A stretch of 64,000 nt of DNA from Dasysyrphus tricinctus (Eukaryota; Arthropoda; Insecta; Diptera; Syrphidae): NCBI GenBank assembly GCA_963921185.1, contig OY992532.1, positions 245,759,579-245,823,578 on the forward strand. The letters are read 5' to 3'. Below, one piece after another: positions 22,101-34,260 of the stretch. A model generated the notes under the pieces. It saw only the letters and a list, made by a program, of their open reading frames with translations, had not been told where the DNA came from and searched no databases. Position 1 is the stretch's first letter. Each line of letters begins with the position of its first letter. Made by a program: the position numbers and the translations under genes.

Positions 22101-24230
22101 TTCTGCCATAATAACCATAAAATGTTCAAGTGATTACCAATTAAGATTCACTTTCAAGTTAACGACTATCTCGGTTTATTAAACAATTTAATTATACACA
22201 TCACGACTCATTGGGTATATCGTATGTATATGTAGTTGGAAAGGAAAGGATGTGTGACATAATTGACTTTAAAATGCATTAAATTTAAGAGCTTTTGGTC
22301 ATTTAAAAAGTAATTTTTATTTATAAACAAAAAATTTAACAGAATTTGAATTTTTTTTTGTTAAGAAGATATTAAAATTTTGAGACAGTTTACCACTAGA
22401 GATTTAATTTCAACAGTTACTTTTATAAAATATGCAAAATAAATCATTGTTTCATTTCGAGTTTAAGTTCCCACCAAAACCGGCCATTCAAACCCGTCTT
22501 TTGTATGCCTGAAATTTTCGTTACCTTTGCCTTACATACCTCTATACATTAATGCAAAAGGATATTCGTATAGGTTAGTTTATATGAAAAGGATTTTCTT
22601 CTCTATACATGTAGATGCAATATTCATTATTTTTGCACCTTTTGTTATAACGTGTCATGTTTATGTTTCATTTTCAAAAGGGATGTCTTTGTGATGCTGT
22701 GTGTAGTGTGTATCTCTGTATAGAGTCTGCATCAGGAGCAATATAGAAGTCGGTCTTTTTGTCATTTTAATTAGATGCAAAGGTAATTTGGGATTTTTAT
22801 TCAAGTATTCAATTGAGATTTCCGTTGTTGCTGATGGTGTTGTTGTTCATAATATGATGATGGTACCTATGTGCGATTATTGCTTGTGTGAGTTAGAGAG
22901 ATCCTTTTGTTATGTTATTAGCTGTACGTTGCGTAACCAGTTTCACAAGGAGACTTACTACAAGTATTGTAAGATTTTAGATTATTTCTCTTATGTCGGT
23001 AAGGTAGATTGGTATAGATTTATGCGGAAAGAAGTTATCGTATAAGGGTAAATCGCAATTGGAAGATCAGTTGTGAAGTAGGATTTCAATTGAAATATAG
23101 TGTTTGCAGAAAATATGATGTAGCAAAAATATGATCATATAGTTTTTTTAACGTTTTTTTTTTTTGATTGAAAACAAATTAAATTTATAAAAAATTGTTA
23201 AAGTGATGTGAAAAGTTCAAAGTTTTTTATATTAAAAAATATATAGAACATTTTTATAAAAAAAAATAAAAATGAAAAGTGTATAGAACATCGAGTTAAA
23301 ATAAAGGACTTTTTTTACAAAAACAAAATCCTATATAAATGAAGCCTGGTCAATACTTTCTTAAATTTTATCTGTTCCTACTTTTTTCAGTAAAATTAAA
23401 TAATTATATCCAAAATAAAGTAGAAATTTTATGTTTGATTGAGTCTCAATGTGAATTTAAAACTTTTGGAAGTGCGTGCCTCAAGGTAAAATTTTTCAAT
23501 GAAACAAATTCTAATCAAGCAGCAAAACAAATTATGGACTTGACATTTTTAATTTCAAGAAGAAAACAATTTAAGTTTTATTTTGAGCCAAAAAAGGAGG
23601 ACATCATCAAAGATTTATCAAGTGTTAAGAAAATCAAGTGAATATACATCAATCATAATCAGTTGCTTTTAATTATTATTTATATAATGTAATGAAAACT
23701 TGAAATTAATTTAAATGTTTATAAAACATTGTCAAAGAAGCCGTCCAAATACTTGACAACATTCAAAATTCAAACTGTTTAAAATTAAAAAATAAATATT
23801 AAGAATATTATATTTTGAAGCACCACATCAGGGAAAATATTGAATTTAGTTTAACTAAAGAAAAATTTTTGAGTGATTTTAAATTTCAAAGGATTATTTT
23901 CATAATTTTCTACCAAATTTCCTAAATTAACTTAGTTAATTCGTTATGTTTTTTAAATTAATTCATAAAATATTTTTGACAAAAAAACCGTCGGGAAAAA
24001 AATAATTAACAGAAAGTTTAACTTAAAAACTAAGATTTCGAAATATAATTTAATAAAATATTCGAATGATACGAAATATAAAAAGTTTAGGCTCAATTAT
24101 CTGAATTTTAAAACTATTTACGACTTCCAAAATTAGCTCGAAAAGCAATTAATCTTCAAACAAAAAAAATAGATTTTCAATGCAAAAGATATCCTTAAGG
24201 CCAAAATAGTAAACCGCTATTTTTTTAATT
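22101..24230. other. no gene seen
   Basis: Increasingly AT-rich to the right. Frames at 22788-23045 (85 codons) and 23339-23641 (100 codons) are open but unrecognisable and made largely of AT-rich codons. Confidence 0.4.
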
Positions 24231-24280
24231 ATTTGATTTCATTCCTTTCACATTATTTTATAGATTTTTATATATCGATA

Positions 24281-24526
24281 CCTTCCCGTAAGAATGTATT
24301 AAGCGACATTTCAAAAATTTTAAAGGCATCGAAAAAACCTCTGGTCCAGTTATTTATTTATGTATTTAAGAAAATAAAAAGATTTGGAACGGAATTTTCA
24401 ACTCAAAATGCTTCGAAAAATCTGTTTACTACAACAAAATACTCAAATAAATAATTGAATAAGCGGTATTTTAAAAATTTAATTTAAAATTATTAAAATG
24501 TCGCTTAATACATTCTTACGGGAAGG
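24281..24526. mobile_element. 246-bp MITE with perfect 31-bp ends
   Basis: The ends begin CCTTCCCGTAAGAATGTATT on both strands, and the terminal repeats (24281-24311 and 24496-24526) are identical over 31 bp. TATCGATA (8 bp, itself palindromic) flanks both sides and can be read as the target-site duplication; because it is a palindrome it could equally extend the inverted repeat, which is then perfect over 43 bp (24269-24311 and 24496-24538). The identical ends imply a young or recently active family. Interior sequence is AT-rich and non-coding. An 8-bp duplication suggests hAT, but the superfamily is not settled. Confidence 0.85.
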
Positions 24527-24539
24527 TATCGATATATAG

Positions 24540-25845
24540 TTCATTTGGTAATTTTGAAGCGTTTGAATATTTCAGAATGCGTTATTCCAAACGGATAACA
24601 TTACAAAACAACAACAACATCGAAAAGAAAAATAGTAATAATGCAAAAGAACCGGGGATACAGATACGCTTATTTTCAAACACTTTTTCTTAACACCTCC
24701 AAAACTATAATTTTAGTGAATTTTTGAAATAGACGTAATTGAAATTCTCAAAATATTTGTCAAAATATCATCAACAAAATGACACTATATTATATGTAAT
24801 TTTATTTCACAATTCAATTTAAATACAAAACTTAAATGTACAAATTTTTAATAAACAAAGTATGAAGTGTTACTATTTGTAATATTATTTCACAATTTAA
24901 CTTAAATATGTAGAAAAAAATAGCTACACAAATTTTTCTCTCATCTTTATTTTTAAAACCGTGAGAGACGTTTTTCTTAATTATAGAACGTTTAAAATGC
25001 ATGGTAAATGTTAAACTTCTATAAATGATTTTGTGTCCCATAAAGAGATGTTACAAGAATATAATTAAAATATATTCAAATAATATTATAATTAACATCA
25101 AAGACATTTTTAAAACTATAATTATTAATTTAACAATTTTTATATTTTTTTCTCAAATAATAACAATTTTTTAACAACATACAACTTTAATATAGAAACC
25201 AAAAAACTTCTTGTTATTAAGATTTCTACGAACAATTAATAGATTTTTTTTTTTCATATTTAAAACTTGGGTATATTTAAATAGGTTTCAGGAAATAACA
25301 AGATATAAATTCAATTCTTTTTTATTAACTAACATTTTTTAATTTTTATTTCTGTATTTAAAATGGCTTTTCAAAAACTACAAAAAACACATTTTTAGGA
25401 TAAACTAATTGGGCCATATTCATAGGCATTCCCCGACTTGTGTCATGTTTTTCTGCATGGATCAAAATTCTTCTATCAAAATTCTGTTTTTGACATTTCT
25501 GTTTTAGAAAATTTATTTTTTCGAATTATTACAATTTTCGTTGATGACTTTCAATAGATCTAAAAGTGATCTTTTTATAGTTTTTCTTCACATAAACTTC
25601 TCTCGAGAATTTTTTTCCTTTTCAAATACTTAAAATGGTTGATTGAATATCCGAAATAAATAGTCAAACAGAGTTTAAAAAAAATATATTTTTTTTTTAA
25701 ATAAAATTACAGAATTTTCATAAAATTGAATTTTGAAACCAGAAATATGACTCAATATTATTCAAAAACAAAAAGAACTCGCACTAAGCAGTCTTATAAG
25801 AGTTTTCAAAATTCAAGTGGAATTTTGAATTTGAAAATATCACAT
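24540..25845. other. extremely AT-rich spacer
   Basis: No gene is seen. TCAAAATTCT-type words occur near 25460-25500. Confidence 0.45.
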
Positions 25846-25849
25846 TGTA

Positions 25850-25972
25850 TTATATAAATAGGTAAATTGAAAGATTTTTTATTCACATACGTTTTCGAGA
25901 ACTCATATTCTCAACTTCAGGTTAGTAAACAATTAAGAATAAGAAATCTTTCAATTTATCTATTCATATAAT
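25850..25972. repeat. small inverted-repeat element (about 123 bp)
   Basis: TTATATAAATAGGTAAATTG then AAAGATTTTTT at 25850-25880 is mirrored at 25941-25972 by AAGAAATCTTTCAATTTATC then TATTCATATAATT, with about four mismatches. No coding content. It is either a short foldback MITE or a local palindrome. Confidence 0.55.
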
Positions 25973-28900
25973 TGGAACTCATATAGAAGTTCCAAATGTA
26001 AAAAATATTTTATAAAATATTATTCACGAATTTATAATTTTTTATAATCACATTGTATATTTTCACAAAATAACTTTACAAATTTCTATACCATTTTGCT
26101 GGTAAATTGTTGCTAAATAAAGTAATTACAAATTATTTATATTAGCTATTGCTGTTGCCTTAAATTAAAACATATAATGAATAATGTTTATTTTCTAAAG
26201 ATATTCAAAAAATAATACATTTTTGATGTGTATATTTCAAATAAATCGGTATTCTCATATAGAAATATTCTTATAAAAGAGAATAACTTTATATATTTTC
26301 ATAGCTCCAAAATTGATATTTATCTACCAAAAAAATATAGGTAAAGGCAAGAGAGTTTAATACAATGACTATGAATACGCCCCAATGCACATCAAAATTT
26401 TAATTAGGGCAGTTAGTGTATAAATAAAAAATTAATTCGAGAAACTTAGATATCCCTTTTTTAAGACCATTAGTTTTTCCATATATTAGAGCAGTCCATT
26501 CCATTTTTGTTAAATTTTGGGTAATTTTTCATCAAAATACAAACGTTTAAAAATTGAAAAATATATATTGCCTCGGCAAAATTTACAATTTTTGTACAGT
26601 TATTTAATTTTGTCTTTAATTATTATCTTTTAAATTTTTTTATTTGGAGCTACTCCTCTTTTGAAACGCGAAAACATTCTTTTAAAAATTACTGATTTAA
26701 AAATATTTGTGTATTTTAAAAGAATAAAAAAAATTGTATGTTGACAATGTACATACATATTTCTAATTTTCTTTATACCTTAAAATATTTGTTTTGTGTT
26801 CTATTTTAGAACGAAATCTAAATTAAAATAAAAACATCATTATTAAACAAAAAATGAGTGAAAATATTATATTTAGAGGTGGCTTACCGGGTTTATTTTA
26901 ATTCTTACTCTTAAGTTTTTTTTTTATTTCTATTTTAAACTGTTAAATCAATATCCATTTTTGTATGAAAAAAACATAGTTTCTTGAAAATTGCTTTATT
27001 TTCATTCCAAAATTTTTTATTTTGTCCCAGTGTTCGCACAAATGTTCATTTTTTTTAATGATAATTTTAAAACAAAACACACTTTAAGAAAATAGTTTTC
27101 AACATAACCCAAAAATTACCCTTTTGTAATATCAAAAACAATTTTAAAAACTTAAACACAAATATTGGTAATAATTTTGTAGAACTTTGATTCTAAGAGG
27201 AGCTAAAACCGAAAAAAAAATATTGTGGACCAGCTTGAAATATATACATTTTTAAGGTTATTTAAAATATTAAAAATTGCTATGAAAAAATATAAATCTT
27301 GAATTTTCGAACAAAGGATTTTCATGTATATAAGATTCAGTTCTGATAAACGAAAAAGCCACATTAAACTTAATACCTTAATACATTGTATGTATTGAAC
27401 ATTTAATACACATGTATATTTTAAAATAATATCCAAGCCTAATATAATATTAACATGAACCTAAATAACTCATTTTTTTTGTTAACAAAGCCATATTAAA
27501 ATACCCATTTTATAATCCATTTAAAACAATGCATTTTTTAACTGCATGAAATTTTTTGAAATAAATCCATATTCAACATGTGTTAGTAAGAAAACATATA
27601 TTTAATATATCCTTGCTTAATTTTTATCTTTATTATATTAATATTTTATAAACTAAATATTTCTTTTTCCTTTTTCAGCTTTTCTTTAAAATCAACAAAT
27701 GTTGCATTTACATTTAACCTCAAAAATTTTTACCTTTTCATTTTCTCCCATTCATATAAAAATATATTGAAAAAATACAGCTTTATTAGTAAATATCTAT
27801 AAACTTTAAATTTAAAAAGAAATCAATTTTCAAAATTAGCTTCAAATAAAAAAAAATATATAAAGTTTTTGAAACTTCAAACTAAAAATTATAATTTTGT
27901 ACCTGAATCAAATTTTAAAAAAATCCTTAATTTTGTATTAAACTGCTATAAGCAGCATTAGAGAAAAAAATATATTTACAAAATCAGAACTGATAAAAAA
28001 AATCTAAATTTAAAAATTTAAAAACATATAGTTTATAATTCAAATTTCATTATAATATTTTCAGTGATGGTTGCAAAACTTATAACCACAAAATCTCTAA
28101 ACAAGCTTTAAATAATTTAAACTTTTGGGCATCTTTGGGAGATACGGGTTCTAAAATACGATTTTTTTTTTTATTTTCAAAATTATTGGTTAATCCTAGC
28201 TTTGTACCTGCCTAAACCTTTTTGCTTGTTTTAAATTTTTTCAGACTAGTGATAGATAGACTTTTTCACCAATTATATAATTGTTATGAGGACATTCCTA
28301 ATTAAAATGTCTTATAATTGGAATCAAAATAATAGCCGAAAACAAATATTGTCAGTTTGTAGAGTGAAAAATAGCTAGCTCTATTCTTGCCTTTCTTACT
28401 AAAAAAAAAAAAACTAAAAATAAAATAAAAATTAAAATTTTAATTTCGCAATATTTGAACAGCTTTAAATAAAAACTAAAAAAAAAAAATTAAATTAAAA
28501 AACGAATGAATATTAAACATATTTGAATAGACAGATTCAATATCTGAAAAAAATTTAATAGTTTCTAAAAAGTTTTTATTCGTATATTTTAGCAAATTTT
28601 GAAAAAAATATGCTAATAGATTTTATTGGAATTTTTGTACTATACCACTCTCTTAAAAAAAACGTTTCAACACTTCTTCATAGCAAAGTCCCATTTACAT
28701 TTGTAACTCCATACAGATTTCTATCCCCAAACAGATTGTTCAGAAAATGTTTGGTTGTGAATTTTTTAAAAAGTTACACAAATTCTTGTAACATTTTATA
28801 CAAAAATCGTGGTTCTTATGCAATACAAAATTATTGTTGCATGAATAATCATTTCTATTCCACTGCCAGTGATTTAAACAGTGTGCACCCCACTTTTATA

Positions 28901-29280
28901 ATTTTCAATCTGAGCAATACTTCCATAGCTAATGATAGTATAGTTCATAACCACACATTTCGAAGATGGTCTTTATGTAGTTAGAAATCTGTATTAGGCC
29001 TTGGATAAAAATGATTTTATTTAATCGGTTTAACAAACGTGTTATATTTTTAAAATACAGAAATAGAAATTTGCAATCAATTTTAAACATTTCGATGAGA
29101 TTATTACAAATTTCGATTTTGTTTGTGTTCAATTTTGCAATCGATTTGAAACATGCTTTCCGGTGAGTAAGAGACTTTGAAACATGGCACAATTATGTAT
29201 TTTGTCATCCAATTTGGAAACATGTTTTTATTCTCTAGTTTATCGGGAATTTGGTATAAAATTGAATGCAAAACTTGCAC
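25973..29280. other. extremely AT-rich spacer, no gene
   Basis: This is among the most AT-rich stretches of the window. A polypyrimidine-CAG word lies at 27661-27678 without a supported exon. A 124-codon open frame at 28610-28984 has no recognisable domain. Confidence 0.45.
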
Positions 29281-30720
29281 AGGAAAGACAAACAAATTAA
29301 AATCTCACAATTACAAAATCCCACTAATAACAATTCCGCAATTACAAAATCTCGCAAATTAAAATATCAAAAAATCGAATTGCGAAATCTCGCAAACTAA
29401 AATTTCACATTACGAAATATCGCAAAATCTTACTGCAATATCTCGCAAATTAAAATGCCGCGAATTGAAATCCCGCATTACGAAACCTCGAAATTACAAA
29501 ACTTTGCATTTCATAATCTTGCAATCACAAAATTCCATTTTTAAATTATCGCAAAATATAATTGCAAAATGTCGCAAATGAAAAAATTGTATTATTAATC
29601 TCGCAATTACAAAATCCCATTTTTAACAATTCTGCATCTACTAAATATTTCAAATTAAAATATCGCAAAATCTAGCAAATTGAAAAATCACATTCGAAAT
29701 CTCGCAATTACAAAATCTCATTTTTAACAATTTTCGAATTACTAAATCTCGCAAATTAAAATATTACGAAATCTGATTGCAAAATTTCGCAAACTAAAAT
29801 CTCGCATTTGAAATCTCGTAATTACAAAATCCCGTTTTAACAATTCCGCAATTACTAAACCTCGCAAATTTTAATATCGCAAAATTTAATTGCAAGATCT
29901 CGCAAATTAAAATCTAACATTCGAAATCTCGCAATTGCAAAATCCCATTTTTAACAATACCGCATCTACTAAATCTTGCAAATTAAAATATCACAAAATC
30001 TAGTTGCAAAATCTCGCTACTTAAAATCTCGCATTTGAAATCTCGGACTACGATATCTCGCAATTACAAAATCCCATTTTCAATAATTCCGCAATTACTA
30101 AATCTCGCAAATTTAAATATCACAAAATCTAAATGCAAAATCTCGCAAACTAAAATCTCACACTACGATATCACGCAATTACAAAAATTTGTTTTAAGCA
30201 ATTCTGCAATAACTAAATCTCACAAATTAAAACATCGTGAATCGAAATCTCGCACTACGAAACCTCGAAATTACAAAATTCATCATTTCATAGTCTTGCA
30301 ATCACAAAATTCTGTTTTTAAGAATCCCGCAATTTCAAAATCTTGAAAATAATATCTCGGGAGTTAATATCTCATAAAATATAATTGCAAAATCTCGCAA
30401 ATTAAAATCTCGCACTCGAAATCCCGCAAATACAAATTCCCGTTTTTAATAATCCCGCGATTACAAAACCTTGCAAACCAAAATCAGGCAAAATCTTATT
30501 GTAAAATTTCAAAAATTACAATCTCGCGTTTGAAATCTCAAATTACGATACCTCGAAATTACAAAATCCAGCACTTTATAGTCTTGCAACCACAAAATTC
30601 CATTTTTAACAATCCTGCAGTTTCAAAATCTCGAAAATAAAAATAATAATATCTCACAAAAAATATATTAATATCTCATAAAATCTAGTTGCAAAATCTC
30701 ACAAATTTCGAGATTTAAAA
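29281..30720 (+). repeat. degenerate AAATCTCGCA word array with higher-order units
   Basis: Short phrases such as AAAATCTCGCAAATTAAAA, CTCGCAATTACAAAATCCCA and TTTTTAACAATTCCGCAATT alternate for 1.4 kb. A larger unit is marked by ACAAAATCCCATTTTTAACA, found near 29611, 29708, 29821, 29936, 30063, 30179, 30301, 30430 and 30590, giving spacings of roughly 97-160 bp. The array is therefore a diverged satellite with a basic word of about 10-16 bp and a superunit of about 120 bp. A short inverted stretch (GAGATTT, TTTCGTTATTCGAA) ends it near 30715-30770. Frames across it are incidental. Confidence 0.85.
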
Positions 30721-30774
30721 AAAATGGGAGATTTCGTTATTCGAAATTTTCGGAATTTCGTAAGGTATCTACAA

Positions 30775-32580
30775 ACAGCAGGACAAGAAATAAAATAAAA
30801 TAAAAGATAATTAAAATGGATTAAAATAAAGATAGAGACTTAAGTGATTTTCACTCTAAAGCTGGCAAAATTTTAGTTGATAAACACTTTTAAGACGAAA
30901 AAAAATAAATGTATCAAATAATACACGATACCTACAAGAAAATAGAAAATAAAATGGATTCCACTCCATTGCATGTGAATAGCTCTATCATCACATTTAC
31001 CCTCACCTTAAACCATTTCAAGAAATAAAATATTTGTTATAACAACGGTCCACAAAAAAAAAATATACAAAAAGGATATAATCATAAATAACAATACCTA
31101 CATTTGCTCAACTAGAAATGAAAAATTGCATATAATTTTTATATTTTTCTGAATTTCGCATAAGACGCATATAATTCAAAACTGCCATCATATCCCCTTG
31201 ATATAATCTAATTCGAGTAAAGTATACATCACCAGTGACGGTGCGTCAATAAGACGTTTTAGACAGTGTCTACCCTACCGTAAAGAGAAAAAAAAAAGAA
31301 ACCTACTTGTTACAATCAAAAAACTGTGTTTACTTACATTCATTGCATTAAGTCCCTAACACTAACATCCATAGCCTATCTCAAATTTTCAACACCTATA
31401 ATTTAACGAACATAAATCATGCATTCATCCCTTACTATTCACACACTCACATTTTCCACACCTACTTTTATTTCTTTAGATAATTTGACCTCTACCAACA
31501 ACCACAATCCACAAAGCAAAAAATCTCAATGCTCTCACACAATACAAACACTAGCTTCGCTATGGCTCTGCCTTCTGCATCTACTACGTGCTTCGGGAAA
31601 ACCCGACAGAAAACGAAGACAGAGTCTTTCGTTCTACCTAAATTAAATGAAAATAAAATCAGCGGATTATGTTGCTCAGGTAGAATTTCTATGTGGAGCA
31701 AGTAGACAGATTCGAATCTGTCTTATTGCTTGTTTTGCTTTGAATTTTGAAGTAAATTCGAAACTTTTTCGTTGACCGTTAAGTGAAGAGAACAACTTCT
31801 TAATTTTTTATTTTTGGAGTAGATTAAAGAGGAGTGGGCAGTTGTAGGTCAACCCTAAAAAATGCAATAGGTAGGAAGGCTGGACTCTTTCGCAGAAGTA
31901 CACTACTGACGAAAACAAAATTAAGGGAATAATAATCCTCCCTTGTGCGTTTTGAAGAGCTGTATCTTTGGGATCATATTGAGTCGAAACAAAAAGCATT
32001 TTGAAGCTGTGTGCTTCTTCTTGTTTTGAAATTGTTTTTCAAATACATATTTATTTTATGGTACCATTATTGCCTCATTGCGACTGAGAGAAATGGTACG
32101 AGAATCAAATGTTCTACCTATTATTTTCTTTGTTTTATGAGTTTCTTGATTTTTTTTTATAAATCAATTTAGGTCTGCCAGTTTTGTTTGGTTGAGATTG
32201 GTGTACCTATATAACTTTTAGTCAAACAAATGCATACTTTTGTCTTTGATCACCATTATCTCAACAAAAAATAGTAAGGATGAGGATGACATATTCAAGG
32301 ACAGTTTTTAAGACTTGAAAAGGTTTTCAAAATAATGTTTTTAAAACTTTATGTGGGCTATGTACATATCTTGGCCCTTCAACGTTTGTTTCAAAAAAAT
32401 ACAAGCATTTGATAAATATACTTATATGTGTACAATTTTTTGTATTCTTGTATTAAATAGGTATTTAATTTTTGCTAATTATTAATAGAGTTCCTTATTG
32501 GTAGCCATGTTTTTTAGACACGTTCGTGAAGTCTTGTGTGAAGTTTAACGTTTGATTTCAAAGAGAAATACGCTGTTTTT
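30775..32580. other. no gene seen
   Basis: AT-rich, with a patch of C-rich plus-strand sequence at 31320-31640. A perfect 20-bp palindrome lies at 31704-31723. Confidence 0.4.
31704..31723. repeat. perfect 20-bp palindrome
   Basis: AGACAGATTCGAATCTGTCT is its own reverse complement. Partial outer complementarity (CAAG at 31699, CTTG near 31729) extends it weakly. It could be a dimeric protein site or the relic of an inverted-repeat junction. Confidence 0.9.
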
Positions 32581-34260
32581 TGGACTTTGTTAACAGTTTT
32601 AATTTTTGACTGGATAAGATGGAAAATAATGAATTTAATTTATAACTGTCTACCCAGCTCGTTCGAGTGCCGCACGTCACTGTACATCACCCCCTCTCAG
32701 CGCACAACCACCCATCCATCACTGCTGGAAATGGCATCATCCTCCAATTTTATATCCTTAAGGAGAATTTATAAGAAAATACACACTAAATGTGTATATT
32801 ATTATAATAAGCGCCATGGGGTTAGGTGTGGAGGGGAGGAAGAGGAAAGTGTTCTTTTTTCTCTACTTTTCTTATAAGTACCCATCACCTAGTGCTGTAG
32901 TATAGTTAGAGTTTAGAACAAAAAAAACACATCCTTGGACGATTCGCTCAGCGGACTCACTCACCGTTACCACCACCCTCTCCCCCACTCCTACTCCCAC
33001 ATCCATTATGTGTATCGCATGATGAATAACACGAAGGGTGTTATCATGAGATACGTGCATAATCCTGGAACCATCACTGGGGGTTGTTTTAAGTGTGCAG
33101 ACAGAGCCAAGGAACAAAATTTATGTGTGTATCCTTAAAACAGCATTTTCCATTTTTCCGAGGAGCGCGGACACAAAAATATGTGCAAAAAAAAATAGAA
33201 AGAAGAAAAATTGATCAGAACAGAGAGCTTCTTACGCTTTCTTGCGTCCTGAAACGTAATATCCGCGGAGAAGCACAACACAAGCATTATCCCATAACCC
33301 AGTTTTATGCTGCCACCGGAGCTCGTGTTTTGTTTTTTTTTTTTGCTGTTGTTACCATTGCTTCTTGCGTCCATTGTGTGCACGTCGTCATCCTGCCACA
33401 TACACATCCTTAAACTGTTTTTTTTTTTCATACTTCCTTCTGTATTTTCCGATTTACTTTTATTTTCTGTTTGCTTGAAGCCGAAGGAATATAAGAAAAG
33501 AAATCATTACGAATAGAATTTGGGGGTGGTTTTAGGAAGGGAGGGGTTGGGTGGTTTTTTCTTCTTATTTTTATACTGAATCCATGGGATAAGAAAGTTT
33601 TCTTATAGGTACACTGGGGATATTTTGCAAGAAAAGGACAGAAGGTTATGAACGCTTCGCTAAACGGAAAATTTATGGCTTTTCAGCAAAGCCCCGTATA
33701 TTCAAACGAGTCGCGGACCACTGGTTCACTTGCTGGGATAAAAGATATCCTTCGACAGGAGACAGTGGATATTTATTTTCTTTCGTTTTTTTTTCTTATT
33801 TTTCTATCGTCCTTTGCATGAAAAGTCGGTGGTGCGGCATTGGCATATATGTGTATAAAGAAAAAAAAGTAAGAGGTGTGGCAGGTCCTTGGAGAAATGT
33901 TTTCCAGAAAACGAAAGAAATTGTCTATTTTTCTCGACGAATTTATTGATAAAAGTTGTTTTTTTTTCTTATTTTTTTCATTTCGTATTTCTTTTTATAT
34001 TTTATCTCTAGGGCACATTTATGTGTAAACTTTGCAGATATTAATTTTGTTGATTTTTTTTAACTTTTCTTTACCTACTCTTCCTTCGATAGAATAAAAT
34101 ACAACTTCCGGTGAAGATAGGGAGTCTATCATTATATAATAGTGTTTGAACAATTTGATTTATAGTGTTTACCAAGGGTATACTAACTATACTTAACTCA
34201 CCTACCTATCTACCTACGTAATGGGGAGAACAGTTCTGCCCAGAAGAAGTCGACCTGGTG
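32580..34260. other. less AT-rich unassigned block
   Basis: The segment at 32640-33740 has more G and C than its surroundings and includes a stem-loop ATAACAC-GAAGG-GTGTTAT at about 33025-33043. Overlapping opposite-strand frames (96, 81, 106 and 98 codons) are mutually exclusive and resemble nothing known. It may be regulatory or UTR-like sequence of a gene outside the window; this is speculative. Confidence 0.3.

Noticed and set aside
22788..23045. 85-codon frame with several cysteines
   Set aside because: Cysteine spacing fits no zinc-finger pattern I know, and nothing around it suggests transcription.
28610..28984. 124-codon open frame (plus)
   Set aside because: AT-biased codons, no family resemblance and no promoter or splice context.
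29281..30720. CRISPR-like regular repeat
   Set aside because: The repeated word is short and degenerate, spacing is irregular, spacers are not unique sequences, and the setting is eukaryotic. It is a diverged satellite.
33093..33431. Overlapping 106- and 98-codon frames on opposite strands
   Set aside because: They exclude each other, cross homopolymer runs and resemble no protein.
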